NCBI GenBank assembly: GCA_022749755.1
Contig: CM040450.1
Coordinates: forward strand, 9,694,913-9,758,912
From: Azadirachta indica
Lineage: Eukaryota; Streptophyta; Magnoliopsida; Sapindales; Meliaceae
Reading direction: 5' to 3'
Length of the DNA stretch: 64,000 bases
Each line of letters starts with the position of its first letter. The first letter of the stretch is position 1. A model generated the notes under the pieces. That model saw nothing but the letters and a program-made list of their open reading frames with translations. It searched no databases and was not told the DNA's origin. Below, one piece after another: positions 44,851 to 57,329 of this stretch. The position numbers and the translations under genes were made by a program.

Positions 44851-46553
44851 GATAAACATTCCTTTTAAAGGCTTAGATTGATAGGAGAAAAGAAGAGTTT
44901 AGTTGATGATTACAAGCCAAGTGCCCATTGGGAAGCAACCTAAGTTCTTAAACTTTATTCTACTTTTGATTTTTTGATTTTTGGTTTTAATTATTTTTTT
45001 TTAAAATAAAGTTATTCCATCACTAATTCTTGGTCAACTATTGGAGCCTGATGACGCTAAAGATAATTATGAAGACGACGAGAACTAATGTTATTCATTT
45101 AAGGGAAGTCTCCGTCCTATGCTTTATTTTATCTTTCATTGAGAATAATGTCAGGTTTTAATTTTAGGGGGATTATATCTTGTTTCTATTATTTCTTGTT
45201 TTATTTCTAGTTTATTTGGTTAATTTGATTATTCAGTTATCTAATGATTTGATTGTCAAGTTTGTCTAGTTATTATGTTCAATTTGGTTTCTAGGATTTG
45301 TTTTTCTTTGAAAAGAAAAGGGTAGTTAAGTGTTTTTTTTTTCAGTTTAATGTTTAAGTTGATCATCTGAATTTGATTGCATGGAAACATTAAGCTTTTA
45401 GAAAATGATAAATGTTGACTCAATCTGTGTGCTTTACTTGCAGTTGATCTTGCTTTGCTTTTAATTCCCACACATTTTTTAGTGTAAAATCATGATTGAT
45501 TAACCATTTAAAAACTTAGAGGAAGTTTATGTGAGTTAGGTGAGTTTTTAAGATCTTATTGAATTCTAGAACTTGTTCGATTACCACTTAAGACGAAATC
45601 TTAGGTAATGCATAATGATTTAGGCTATCTTCGGATTGTTTGAGGTTTTCGAGCCTATCTAAAATAATTTTTATCCCTAGTCCACCCTTTTAAGTCTAAA
45701 TTTAACTTTTCTTTTCATTCATATGGTTAGCTTAACCATTAAATAAATTTTCCAATTTCTGTCTTGCGCTTATAGGCAGTTGATCATTCTAGGAAAATAT
45801 TTGGAGCTATGCTAATTATCAAAGGATGGGTGTAGTTGCGAAAGATTTATTTATTAAAAAAACTATAAAAAATGAAGAGTACTACACCTATGACTATTAA
45901 AATAAAGAAATAAGTTTCGGGGTGTAGCAATTCCAAGAAAAAAAAGAAAAAAAATATGTTGAATAAATGGGTGATATAAAGACGTGTATTATGATGTTTG
46001 GATGTTCTTTGGGAAGGAATAAAAAGCTCTACTGAGAGATCCTAGAATGGTTGATGTGCTTAGGGTGCTTTGAACTATATGATTATATCTATTAACCTAC
46101 CTTAACCTTAGCCCAACTTTACAAGATAAAGTAAAGTCCTGTTGATTTTTAATGATGTGTTAATCTATGTTAATATTGAATAATGGTTTTAAAAGGAAGC
46201 ATATGGAATTCACAGATTTCACTTATCTAGAGGTCTGATATAACTTACTTGTTTTTATAAATTGATCCTAGTTAAGGGATGGTTAAGTAAGATTGGGTTG
46301 TCACACAATTACATAAGAAACCTTGAGTACCCTAAAAAGTTGACATTCGAGTTGAAATTATAGATAAGTTTTTAATGTTTTAAAGTTTTCCTCAAACTAC
46401 TATGATTTTTAATCTTTGAGGCTTGAAGTTTTAGACTAAAATTTATGCTCAAATATGTGTTTTGCGCCTTATAGCTTATGTTTTCTTTTATCTTTTTCTT
46501 TTTTTTTTCTCTTATTTGGTTGAGGACTAGTAAATTTTCAAGTTTAGGGTTTT
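44851..46553 (+). other. Non-coding 3' internal region of the Athila-type element
   Basis: No frame with similarity to known domains, including no env-like gene. TCAAGTTTAGGGTTTT at about 46537-46553 sits at the position of the polypurine tract before the 3' LTR. Confidence 0.5.
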
Positions 46554-47260
46554 TGATAGTATGGTTTTATACCTTTAATTGATTACTTTCTTAGTTATAA
46601 ATTTGCTAGTTTAAGAAATTTTAACTATTTTATTTTGTTTTATTGTGTTTGTATTTATTTATATAGGGTTGGAAGTAACTAGGACTGTTTGGGTGAGAAA
46701 AGACAAAATTGGAAACAAGTTCAATTTCAAAAATTTAAGATGAGCATTGTGGCTTCACTTTGGTAGTGTCATGGTGCCTAAGCAGTACATCAACAGCTTA
46801 TTTCTCGAGAGTTTAATGCTACAGCCGTATTACATAGAAGTCGTAGTGCTAAATTCAATGTAATCCCTAGCCAATTTCCTAATAGTTGAGTGGCACAGCA
46901 CTAGATCATGAAGGCTGTGGCTTCACTAGATGTTTTGAATTAGGGCTAAAAGCCACAGCGTGACGTTGATAGTTAGATTTGGAAATTTTTGGGAAAAGCT
47001 TGGGGGATATAAATAGATCTTTTTCGAAGATTAAGAGGGGGATTAGCTGGAGAACTTGGAGTGCAGATGAAGACGGCAAAATTCTGGAGACGTATCAAAC
47101 CCCAATTCCAATCCAAATCTAGTTTTTTCTTCCTTTTTTTCATTATTATATTTAAGAACATGTTATTTCTTTCTTTAGATTTAGTAATGAACTAATTTTC
47201 TTAGTTTAAAGGAATGATGTAGTCTATGTCCAACATTATGTTTTGATTGTTATTCGAGGA
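46554..47260 (+). repeat. 3' LTR of the Athila-type element, segment 1
   Basis: It starts TGATAGTATGGTTTTATACC and matches the left LTR from 39940 to about 40680. It breaks off where the nested element at 47261 begins. Confidence 0.8.
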
Positions 47261-49183
47261 TGATGTAGGACAATTTTGGAATTTAATTAGTTTAAGAAGT
47301 CTTTTATTTTTGCCAATTGAACTTGTTATTGAATTCTTAATTTTCTTCCTTAGGTAGGAGTTAATTTCCTTATTTGAGTTAATGTGTAACACTAGATTTC
47401 CTCTATTATATATAAGGAGCCTGTACTAGTTGTTGGAGTACTTTTTTTATTCAATAAAATATTTCATTTTGATTTTGTCCCTCAAAGGATTATTTTATTG
47501 ATACTCATGTTTCAAGCTGTTAGTAATAGAACGACATCTAATCTGGCCCATTAAAATATTTATCTAATTCACTACATTAAAGAACCGAATGAGATTCGGC
47601 ATTCTCCAAGGTGCTTTTTTAATCCCACCCCACTATTCCACTTGTATTAGTTAGTATCAAAGCTTACCTTTATACCAAACAGAGTTTTCTGAACCACTAA
47701 ACACAACTAAACCCATAAATACATTCTTTTATCCAAAAAATTTCAAAAAAAAGAAATTCAAGTCATGATCTATCATGTTAGGCATGATGCATTGCTATTT
47801 AATGGAAAATGTAGTTCTAGATTATTTTTGTTTCGGTTGGAAGATGTTGAAGAATTCTTTAAAGTTGAGAGGATACCTAAAAAAACATGAGTACAATTTT
47901 TTACTTGTTTTTTATTAAAAGGGATGCATCATATTGGTGGAATATGATATAAAGGTCACGACTTGTAGGCCGAGAAGACAAAGTTCAATCATAAGATTAG
48001 ATGAAGTGAATGATGAGATCATAGTTCATTCCTTTTGATTATTGTTTGACACATCAAGATATGAGATCTATTCATTCTTATGCTATGGAGTTTAAGAATT
48101 TTTATGGACATTTATTTTTTTTATGAGAGTGAAGAGCTTTTAGTTGAGAGATTTTTATAGGAGCTCCATATTGATATAAGAGATCGAATACCATCATATA
48201 CTATTCATACATTACCATATGCTATTCTTTTAGCCAAACAAATCAAAGTGCAACTAAAGCTTGACTTTGATGGAGTTATTAGAGATGTTGTTGACAATGT
48301 AGTTCACAAGACATCTGATAACATGGTTAAAGTTGACTATAAGATAGTGTTTGAAGATAAGCTTAAAAAAAAAAATTGAAGATGTGCCAGAAATTGTACA
48401 AGAAGAGATCTTATGTTATCTTAATTTAAAAATTGAGCATGTACAAGAAATTCAAGTCGAAGACTCGCCTATCATTGGCATGGTTCTACTTATTTATATC
48501 GAAGACATAAAGGTTGTCCTTGAGGAAGATTTGGGTACAAAGACAAATTTAATTAGTGAGTATATTGAACGAGATATTGGAAGAGTTATAAGAAGCGTGA
48601 AAGTAGTTTATTATTACAAGTACACATTTTTTCAAAAGGTCATACACAAGTGCAAAAAAAGATAAAATTTGGATATTTCTGAGTTTCAACAAAGCTTGCT
48701 GAAAAAAATTATTCCTTTAAATCACAAGATAATTTAATGTTACATTACAAGTTTCGTTCACTAGACAAAACTCGAGGACAAGTTTTCTTTAAGAGAGGGG
48801 AAATCTGATGTAGGATAATTTTAAAATTTAATTAGTTTTTTATTCTTGCCAATTTAATTTATTATTTAATTCCTAATTTTTTTATTTAAGTACGAGTTAT
48901 TTTCCTTATTTGAGTTAACTTGTAACATTAGATTTTCTCTATTATATAAAGAAAGTCTGTACTAGTTGTTAGAATAATCTTTTTATTCAATAAAATATTT
49001 CCCTTTGATTTTGTCCTTGTAGGATTTTTTTTTGACACTCGTGTTTCAAGTTATTAGGGTTAGAATAACATCTAATATCATCCGTTAAAATATTTATCTA
49101 ATCCATTGCGTCAAAAAACCGAATGAGATTCGGTGTTCAACAAGGTGCTTTTTTTATTCCACCCTGCTATCTTGCTTGCATCA
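47261..49183 (+). mobile_element. Small non-autonomous gypsy-type LTR element nested in the Athila LTR
   Basis: LTRs are 47261-47649 and 48806-49183 (both start TGATGTAGGA and carry TTATTCAATAAAATATTTC and GAATGAGATTCGG). A PBS-like TTAGTATCAAAGC (47651-47663, iMet type TTGGTATCAGAGC) follows the left LTR and the purine tract AAGAGAGGGGAAATC precedes the right one. Flanks GAGGA and GAGTA are a 5-bp target duplication with one change. The internal region is only 1156 bp and contains degraded gag words (LEDVEEFFKVERIPKK near 47835-47880; SYAMEFKNFYGHLF). No pol. The 104-codon frame at 48351-48665 is not recognised beyond being acidic and is probably part of the old gag. Confidence 0.85.
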
Positions 49184-49525
49184 GAGTATGTTTCAATCAA
49201 TTTTTTTATGTTATTCTATTCTTAATGCTTCTAATTTATTGGCTATGAATTGGATGATTTGATATTTAGAATTTTACACTCGGGAGAGAAAATTCTAAAT
49301 ATTATCTGAATAAGATAATCAAGGATGTTATATAGTCTGGGAGGCCTATAATTCCTTTGAGGTCACTAAAAAGAATTATAGTTCTTAACCAATTCTTATT
49401 TTCTAGATTTTTATAGAGATATTGAAATTGAAATTAAGAGTGTTTAACTTAGCACTCAGGAAAGGGAGTTGATAATTTTGGATTCTTGACTTATGAATTA
49501 GGAAAAATTCATCAATAAATGATTA
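49184..49525 (+). repeat. 3' LTR of the Athila-type element, segment 2
   Basis: It matches the left LTR from about 40720 to 41035 (TTACACTCGGGA, GGGAGGCCTATAA, GATTCTTGACTT) and is cut at AAATGATTA by the copia insertion. Confidence 0.8.
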
Positions 49526-50052
49526 TGTAAGAAACCAGCAACTCAACCAACATTGGAATTAACTGTCAAGTCCTTTGAGAACTTTTCATAAGCACTTGGA
49601 ATGCACTTTCAAAGACAAAATGAACTAAACAACCAAGAAAAGAATCATTGCCCAGAATTTTCAGAACAATCTCTAGAAAGACTTCTCTTCTCTTATTTCA
49701 TCACAAAATGTAATTTTCAACTTAGCTCTTTTACAAAGAAAGACTTCAAAAATACATGTATTGACCTTTAACAACACCATACATACTAGACCTCCAACTA
49801 TCATATTAATCTTGCCAACTTGTTTGTAACTAACTCTAACAACCTTTTTTCTAATTATAACAACCTGAAAGAATGATTTAACTAACTTGACTACCAGCTT
49901 ATGCTTCCAACTTTCAGCCTTCAACCTTCCAGCTCAGCAAAATTTTCTCACTTGGCAATCTAGCTGGCTTATTGACTTGGTGAATTATAAATCATTCTTC
50001 ACAAATCTCTACCTTGATTCTTAATTCACCAACTAGTATGCCTCTCCCTTCT

Positions 50053-51540
50053 TCAGGTTTTTATTTCAGTAACATTTAATAAGTTTAAACAATGTCTAAA
50101 CTTAGAACCAGGTAAAGCTTTAGTGAAAGCATCTGCAGGATTATCTTCAGTGTCAATCTTTATTAACTTCACAGCTCCTTTCCCAACTTTATCTCTTATA
50201 AAGTGAAATCTGATATCTATATGCTTGGTTCTTTCATGATAAACATGATTTTTGGACAACTGAATAGCACTTTGGCTATCACAGTATATGCATATTATTT
50301 CTTGCCTTAAACCAAGCTCAGATGTTAAGCCTTTCATCCATAATGCTTCTTTAACAGCATCTGTAGCAGCTATATACTTTGCTTCTGTAGTTGATAATGC
50401 CACAACAAGTTGCAAACTTGCTTTCCAATTCACCACACAACCACAGAATGTGAATACATAACCTATTTGACATCTTCTTTTGTCTATATCTCCAACATAA
50501 TCGGAGTCAACAAAACCAGTGACAAACTCTTCCTTCAGTTTCTCTTTACCATACACTAAACCATGGTTTATAGTGCCCTTGAGATATCTCATCATCCATT
50601 TGACAACACCCCAATGTGTTTTTCCTAGATTGCTCATGAACTAACTTACTACACTGACTGAATGAGCTAAGTCTGGCCTTAAGCATACCATGGCATACAT
50701 TAGGTTCCCAACTACACTTGTATATGGTACATTTTGCATCTGCTATTTTTCTTCATCGTTTTCTGGTGCTTGATTGCTTGACAACTTAAAGTGAGCTGCA
50801 AATGGTACTTGGACAGGTTTTGAATGTAACATACCAAAATTCCGTAAGAGTTTTATCACATATTGTGCCTGTGATGGATAAAGCAGCCCTTGTTTCCTAT
50901 TCCTGCTAATTTCCATTCCCAAAACTCTTCTTGCTGACCTAAGGTCTTTCATCTCAAAGGCTGAATTAACTGGCTCTTTAACTCAGCTACCTACCTTTTA
51001 TCTTTGCTTGCAATTAACATATAATCTACATAAAGTAGTAGATAAATCATGTCATCACAAGCAGTATCTCTGAAGTAAACACAACTATCAAATGAGCTCC
51101 TCGAATATCCTTGGGACACCATAAACTCATCAAACCTCTTGTACCATTGTCTAGGTGATTGCTTAAGTCCATAAAGTGACCTTTGCAGTAAACACACATA
51201 ATCCTGCTTGCCAACAGTAACAAATCTTTCCGATTGACTCATGAAAATTTCTTCATCAAGCTTTCCATGTAGGAATGCTGTTTTCACATCCATTTGCTCC
51301 AATTCCATGTCAAACATAGCCATCAAAACTAGTAAAATCCTAATTGAGCAATGTCTAACTACAAGTGAAAATACCTCAGTGTAATCTATTCCCTCCTTTT
51401 GTGTAAAGCCTTTTGCCACGAGCCTTGCTTTGAATCTAGTTGTATCAACACCACGTAGTCTATCCTTTACTTTGAAAATCCATTTGCATCCAATCACCCT
51501 TCTACCTTCAGGTTTCTTAACAAGTAACTAGGTGTTATTC
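50053..51540 (-). pseudogene. Copia reverse transcriptase and RNase H
   Basis: RT frame 51497-50991: CKWIFKVKDRLRGVDTTRFK, ARLVAKGFTQKEGIDYTEVF, QMDVKTAFLHGKLDEEIFM, LYGLKQSPRQWYKRF, and the catalytic box reads YVDY instead of YVDD. Then 50952-50743 (RRVLGMEISRNRKQGLLY) and RNase H 50637-50053 (GFVDSDYVGDIDKRRCQIGY, VALSTTEAKYIAATDA where the family has TEAEY, YCDSQSAIQLSKN, ending NPADAFTKALPGSKF). Breaks between pieces are stops or frameshifts. Confidence 0.9.
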
Positions 51541-52099
51541 TTCTTTAATGATTCAAGCTCATCAAGCATTGCTTTCTTCCATTCAGCTACTTTAAGACTT
51601 TTTAAAGCTTCGAAAACACTCACTGGTTCTTTAGAATTTACTTCATTAGCTACCACTAAGTTATAAGCTATTAAGTCAGCATAGCCATAGCTTATACGTG
51701 GCTTAATCTGTCTTTTTGTCCTGTTTCTAACTAGATTATAATCTTGTATCTCTAAACCACTCTTCTGATCTTCTTCTGATTGTGGAAGAGATGGTGATTG
51801 AATCTTTTTTGTCTGCTCTACCTCAAGCTGGATACCACTAAGAGTTTCTTCGACATCTTCGAAATCAGTTTCTAATTTCTAACTTAATGTTTCTGAATCA
51901 TTGTGCTTCAGATTTTCCAGCATTTGATCTTTATTAAAGACCACATCCCTACTAATGATACATTTATGCTAATCTTCCACCTTGTACCAGAGTTTATAGC
52001 CTTTTACCCCCTCTGGATAACCTATAAACAACTCTTTGACAACTCTAAGTTCAAGTTTTCTTTGATTAATGTGAGCATAAGCTACACAACCAAAAATCT

Positions 52100-52970
52100 T
52101 GAGCTAAGACAGCTTAAGGGGTAACCAGACTAGACTTCTTCTGGTGTTTTAACAAGGAATGCTGCTATAGTAACAACTTTCACCCATAATTGTTTTGACA
52201 ATTTTGCATTGATAAGCATACATCTTACCTTCTTCGCAAGTGTTCTATTTAGCCTCTTAGTTAAGCCATTTTGTTGAGGCGTATACCTAATGGTCTTGTG
52301 TCTTGCCAAACTACTTTCTTTGCAAAAGCTTTCAAACTCACCACTACAATATTCCATCCCGTTGTCTGTTCTTAGCACTTTAACTTTTTTGCTTTTCTAA
52401 GTCTCTACAAGTTGCTTCCACGTCTTAAAAGTTTTCAAAACCTGATCCTTACTTTTCAAGACATAGATCCATACCTTCCTAGAGAAATCATCAATTATAA
52501 ACACAAAATACTTGGCACCACCCAAAGAAGTTACTTGTGCAGGTCCCCAAATGTCTGAATGCACATAATCTAAACATTCCTTGGTCTTATGTACACTTGT
52601 TGTAAACTTCAGCCTATGTGTTTTGCCAAGCACACATTGTTCACAAAAATTTAGGCTATCAACAGAATTATTCCCAAACAGCCCCTGTTTGCTTTGTTCT
52701 CTCAGCCTCTTCTCAACTATGTGACCCAACCTCAAATACCAAATTAAGGTTTTATCCTTTCTCTCTTCACCAGATACAGCAGCCTCTCTACATACTAAAT
52801 TTCCTTCTAATATGTAGAGACCATTCTTTCTAATCCCTTTCATGATGACTAAAGATCCTTTAAGAAACTTTAGAACCCTATTTTCTGCCTTATAACTACA
52901 ACCTAACTTATCCAGCATGCCAAGTGAAATTAAATTCCTTTTCAACTTAGGTACATACCTCACATTTTAA
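52100..52970 (-). pseudogene. Copia integrase
   Basis: Frames 52963-52397 and 52378-52130. The zinc-binding part has LRLGHIVEKRLREQSKQGL and CEQCVLGKTHRLKF; the first histidine position reads tyrosine (WYLRLGH for WHxRLGH). The core has YVHSDIWGPA (first catalytic Asp), RTDNGMEYCSGEF (second Asp), then TPQQNGLTKRLNRT, in which the catalytic Glu of the family motif (NGVAERMNRT) is lysine. A stop lies between the two frames. About 51500-52100 is the variable linker before RT. Confidence 0.88.
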
Positions 52971-53059
52971 AGTTCTTTACATACCCCATCATACATCTTA
53001 ATTATAATGGATCTTATACCTTTAACTTCACATGCGGCATTGTTCCTTATAAGCACTTT

Positions 53060-53995
53060 CCCCCATTTTTTGAAGTCAAGGAAGAGAATAAAGACTCATG
53101 TGGACTCATATAAAAAGTACATCTAGAATCCATTATCCACTTACCATCTGGGTTGTTGTTAGAAGCTATAAGCAAAAAACCTTTTTGGAAATCTTCTTCT
53201 GTGACCATTGCTGCACTAGCTGATTTTGGTGTTGATTTGTCTCTACTCTGAAGCTTTCAATCTGGGCAATCTCTCCTAAATGGCCCTTTTTATGGCAATG
53301 AAAACATTTCAGCTTCTTGCCTTTAGATCTTCACCTTGAATCTTTCTTACCTTTGTCATCTTTTCTATCAGATCTTCCTCTAGCAACCAATGCATCTACT
53401 GAATCTGAGCTTTTTACTTCTACCTTATTGTTCAATTCCTTTGAATTTAGTGCAGATTTTACATAATCCAAAGACACCGAAGTCCTACCTTATAGCAAGG
53501 TATCTACAAAGTGCTCATAGGAAGGAGGTAAGGATGTCAAGACTATTAAAGCTTGATCTTCATCTTCTATCTTGATTCCTATTTTCTCAAGATCAACAAT
53601 AAGCTTATTGAATTCATCAAGATGGTCTTGAACAGAACCACCTTTATTTAAATGAAAAGCATAGAGCTTTTTCTTTAAGTATAGCCTATTTGCCAAAGAT
53701 TTTTCAGTATACCCTGCTTCTAGCCTTTCCTAAATCTCTTTAGCTGTTTTCTCCTTCGTAACTTCCCTCAACACCTTATCTGCAAGTGAAAGAACCAATG
53801 CGCTATGAGCTTTTCTCAATATCTCATTTCTTTTAGCTTCTGTTGAAGTGGATGGCATCTTTGATTCATCCTCCAGTGCTTCTTTTAAGCCTTCATGTAC
53901 TAAGAATGCTTTCATCTTTATCTTCTACAAGTTAAAATCATTCTCCCCTGGAAACTTCTCAATCATGAACTTTGTTGAACCCATTCTTCCAATTG
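53060..53995 (-). pseudogene. Copia gag and protease
   Basis: gag starts at about 53982 with MGSTKFMIEKFPGEN, continues past an in-frame TAG (at the position of a tryptophan) into KMKAFLVHEGLKEALED (53915-53730) and [20 protein letters not shown] (53696-53490). The zinc knuckle CFHCHKKGH near 53305 loses its last cysteine through a 1-base deletion. The protease site near 53130 reads WIMDSRCTFYM, where the family has DSG or DTA. Confidence 0.85.
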
Positions 53996-54498
53996 GCTTT
54001 GATCCCACTGTAAGAAACCAGCAACTCAACCAAGATTGGAATTAAATGTCAAGTCCTTTGAGAACTTTTCACAAGCACTTGGAATGCACTTTCAAAGACA
54101 AAATGAACTAAACAACCAAGAAAAGAATCATTGCCCAGAATTTTCAGAATAGTCTCTAGAGAGACTTCTCTTCTCTTATTTCATCACAACTCAATTACAA
54201 AAATGTAATTTTTAACTTAGCTCCTCTATAAAGAAAGACTTCAAAAATACATGTATTGACCTCTAACAACACCACACATGCTAGACCTCTAACTATCGTA
54301 TTAATCTTGCCAACTTGTTTGTAACTAACTCTAACAACCTTTTTTCTAACTATAACAACCTGAGAGAATGATTTAACTAACCTAACTACCACTTTATGCT
54401 TTCAACTTTCAGCCTTCAACCTTCTAGCTCAGCAAAATTTTCTCACATGGCAATCTAGCTAGCTTACTGACTTGGTGAATTATGAATAATTCTTCACA

Positions 54499-54787
54499 GA
54501 TTGGCATAAAAGGACATACCTAATGGCTAGGTGAAATCGAACCTTTAAAACTGCATTATTATTGGATTTTCTCTTTAAAAGCTTTCTCTACTTAGTTAAT
54601 TAATTAGTTTAATTTTTTTTTAATTTTCCAGCTCTTTTTAGTGATTCTCTATATAGGATTAAGGTTATTTTAATTATATATAGTGATTAATAAGGATTCC
54701 ATTTCAATCCTTGAGGATGACAACTCTTCTTACACTTTACTATTAATACTTGGCATCATGCACTTGCTGTGATATTCACATCGAACA
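54499..54787 (+). repeat. 3' LTR of the Athila-type element, segment 3
   Basis: It continues the LTR after the copia insertion: GATTGGCATAAAAGGACAT against GATTGACATGAAAAGATAT at 41032, then CTAGGTGAAAT, and the terminal CACTTGCTGTGATATTCACA against CACTTGCAATAATATTCACA. Confidence 0.8.
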
Positions 54788-55148
54788 CCTTGCAATATCT
54801 ACTTGCCTTATTCAAAAAAAATTTGAGTAAGGCTTTTTTGGTCATGCTTGACAAATATTTTCAAATAAGGCAATTTTTTGTTCATAATGGTTAGGTGAAG
54901 GATATTTTTGTTCGAATTTATAATCTTAGGCTAGTTTGGTGAAAATTTTATAAGGGGTTTAGTTTTGTAAATTGACACAAAAAGTAACCATTTTAGAAAT
55001 TTTCCTTGTGATTTTGCAAAAATAACATTTGTATCCTTAAAATTTAAATAATTAGCAAAATGTGGTCTAGTTTAAACATTTTATATCACCTATTCAGCTT
55101 GGAGATCACGGAAAAAATTTGAAAAAAAAATTAAGATTGGGCTGAGTA
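54788..55148. other. Intergenic, no gene seen
   Basis: AT-rich flank of the Athila nest. Confidence 0.3.
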
Positions 55149-55782
55149 CAGGGATGAAAATCATTCTCATTTGACGAGGATAGGCCAAGGATGTTCTCTT
55201 GAAATTAAATTAAAATTTGTCTAAATAATTACATCTGCATCCATTTTTATAGTAGTTTAATGATTTTTATTTTAATCAATTAAATCCTTTATAAATCATA
55301 ATATTTTAACATCTCCGTTTAGGTTACATTCGACAACCATTAACCATTGTTGGACATCATCTGTTTGGATTATTATAGATATCATCCAAATCCTTATTGA
55401 AAGCTCAACACAATAATGTAATCACTATTTTTGTTTAAGCTGTATATCTAAAGTTGAATGTTTTGGGTACCAAAAATTCAATTTCAGATTTACAACAAAC
55501 GGTTGCTTAAATGATATTGTTGATTATATCATTTTGTAAAATCTTTAACAAGAATTTAAATAATATATATAATGATAGAAAATGAAAACATTAGATGGTG
55601 GTCAATGGCAATCAATGATGGTTGGTGACAATAACCTAAACAGTGAAACAAGTTAAAATTAGGTTCAAGGGCTTGTAGAGATACCAGCCTAAATTAGGGA
55701 CATCCCTGTCCAATCTCCGATTTGGTAAATTAGGGATAGGCTAAGGATGGGGATTGGGGTCCCTAGCTCGTTGCCATCCCTC
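55149..55782. mobile_element. Possible hAT-type non-autonomous element
   Basis: The left end CAGGGATGAAAATC is hAT-like (Ac-type CAGGGATGAAA) and the right end read inward is GAGGGATGGCAACGAG. The flanking 8-mers (GCTGAGTA and ATTATTAA) do not match, so either the ends are misplaced or the element is old. No coding capacity. Confidence 0.4.
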
Positions 55783-56504
55783 ATTATTAAGGACTATATG
55801 TCATATCAAGATAATAATATTCAACTTATTGCTATAAAAAAAATTATTGACTGTATTATACTTTTACCAAAACAACATCGCTTTTGGTAATGTTAACTCC
55901 CATGATTTTATTTATGTATTTATTACTGATATTTAATATGATCACAAATAATATATTTTTTATTGCTAATTTGTGTTCAGTTGAAAATTAACTATAAATA
56001 GTGACTTATTTGGTAATGTTATAATTTTTTTTTAGTGATATTTCAATAATACATTATTCTTCATTTTAAAAAAAATATTTAATTCCGTTTAAAAGTGTAG
56101 ACATTTATGACTATATCTGAAAATTAGATATGTCATCATGTAGATCGAAAAATTTGGAGTCCAATAGTATTGACAACAATTTATTTGAAATCAGTTGTTG
56201 ACGGCGAACAGTGGCCAGCAATGATGCGATGGTGGTAGCTTGCTGCCAACTGCCATTGGTAAAATACTTATAATTAAATTAATTAACATCTTTAATAAAG
56301 AATGAAAACTATAAACATGATTTTACTTTTATAACTGCGAAGAAAACAATTAAACTAACAGCATTTTATTCTTTTATTTTTTTAATTTTTAATTTCAGTT
56401 TGGTTGAAGAGTAAGGTGTATGATCTATATTAAGGTAATAATGTTTGAGTGCTAAATCAATTTATTCTTTGCTCTAAATGCATATGGCATCTAGGAAAAG
56501 GATA
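55783..56504. other. Intergenic, no gene seen
   Basis: AT-rich sequence with no domain signature on either strand. Confidence 0.3.
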
Positions 56505-56509
56505 GTAAT

Positions 56510-57329
56510 TGTTGAGGCCAAATTTTTGACAACTCGATATCAAACAATGAGTCCTCTATCATGTTGTAGGTGAACTTGTAAAAAGAAAGACAATAAGAGG
56601 AAAGCTGATTTCTGGGCAAGAACCCTCTAATGCTTAGGTTAGAGATGGTTTTTCGTAAAAGAAATTGATAAGACATGAATTTGACAAAGTTTGGGTAAGT
56701 GTAGGGAAATTCAACATACCTATCTCTTTGATTTGTCACCTTTTATATGTTTAGTTTGAGCCCACTCATGTCAAACCTGGATAAACATTTACACTAGTGA
56801 GATTTTCATGGAAAGTGGTATTTTACGCTGCTATTCTGCGAGATTCTCGGTATTCTGTTGTAATTGAGTCTTTTTTGGAAAATCTCCTAAGGTAGGACTT
56901 TGTGTTTTCTTCTCGAGTTCACAGCCTCTGCTGGTTAAAGATGAAGACCTTCTCTAAGATATTCAGTTGTTTGTTGACTGCAGCAAGAGTTTTAGGAGAT
57001 GTTGTCTATGTCAATCGAATAACGGATAACCATGAGGTAAACCTTAAGGGAAGTAGGGTCTTGGGTCATTACCTCTATGATCTCCCCCCAAGTTTCTCGC
57101 TAAAACTTATCTTCATAAATGTCCAAGGTGAAAACCTTCCTCTCTCCTCACTTGATATCTGGAGTTAGATTAGTCTAACCATTTGGTGTCTATAGAAATT
57201 CGCCTTAGGATCTTGCATGAGTTGGCCCGAGGCAAACTATATCATTGCTTGGCCTTGTTAGTTCAACTGAGACGTCTTTGGGACTTTTGGTGTTAGGCTT
57301 TACTGACCCTACAATATTCTTTCCAAACA
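56510..57329 (-). repeat. 3' LTR of the Tat-like element
   Basis: Plus-strand left edge TGTTGAGG; right edge CTTTCCAAACA. It matches 61831-62616 throughout, with many substitutions. Confidence 0.85.

Larger units (their letters stand above)
49526..54498 (-). mobile_element. Full-length Tork/Tnt1-type copia element, inactive
   Basis: LTRs 49526-50002 and 54009-54498, about 480 bp each, start TGTAAGAAACCAGC and end ATTCTTCACA. Flanks are GATTA and GATTG, and the uninterrupted Athila LTR reads GATTGACAT at the site, so the duplication is GATTG with one change. On the minus strand the order is gag, protease, integrase, RT, RNase H, the copia order. A PBS-like GTGGGATCAAAGCC (iMet type) lies just inside the right LTR. 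Many stops and several lost catalytic residues show that it is dead. Confidence 0.92.
39940..54787 (+). mobile_element. Athila-type Ty3/gypsy element with three nested insertions
   Basis: The left LTR (39940-42128, including a hAT insertion) and right LTR (46554-54787, split by two retrotransposons) share order and wording from GGTTTTATACC-like starts to ATATTCACATC(C/G)AACA ends. Inside is a PBS of the Athila type, gag, protease and the integrase C-terminus; RT, RNase H and the integrase core are missing. Without the insertions the element would be roughly 8 kb. Outer flanks share only CCTT, so the target duplication is uncertain. All reading frames are broken. Confidence 0.85.
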
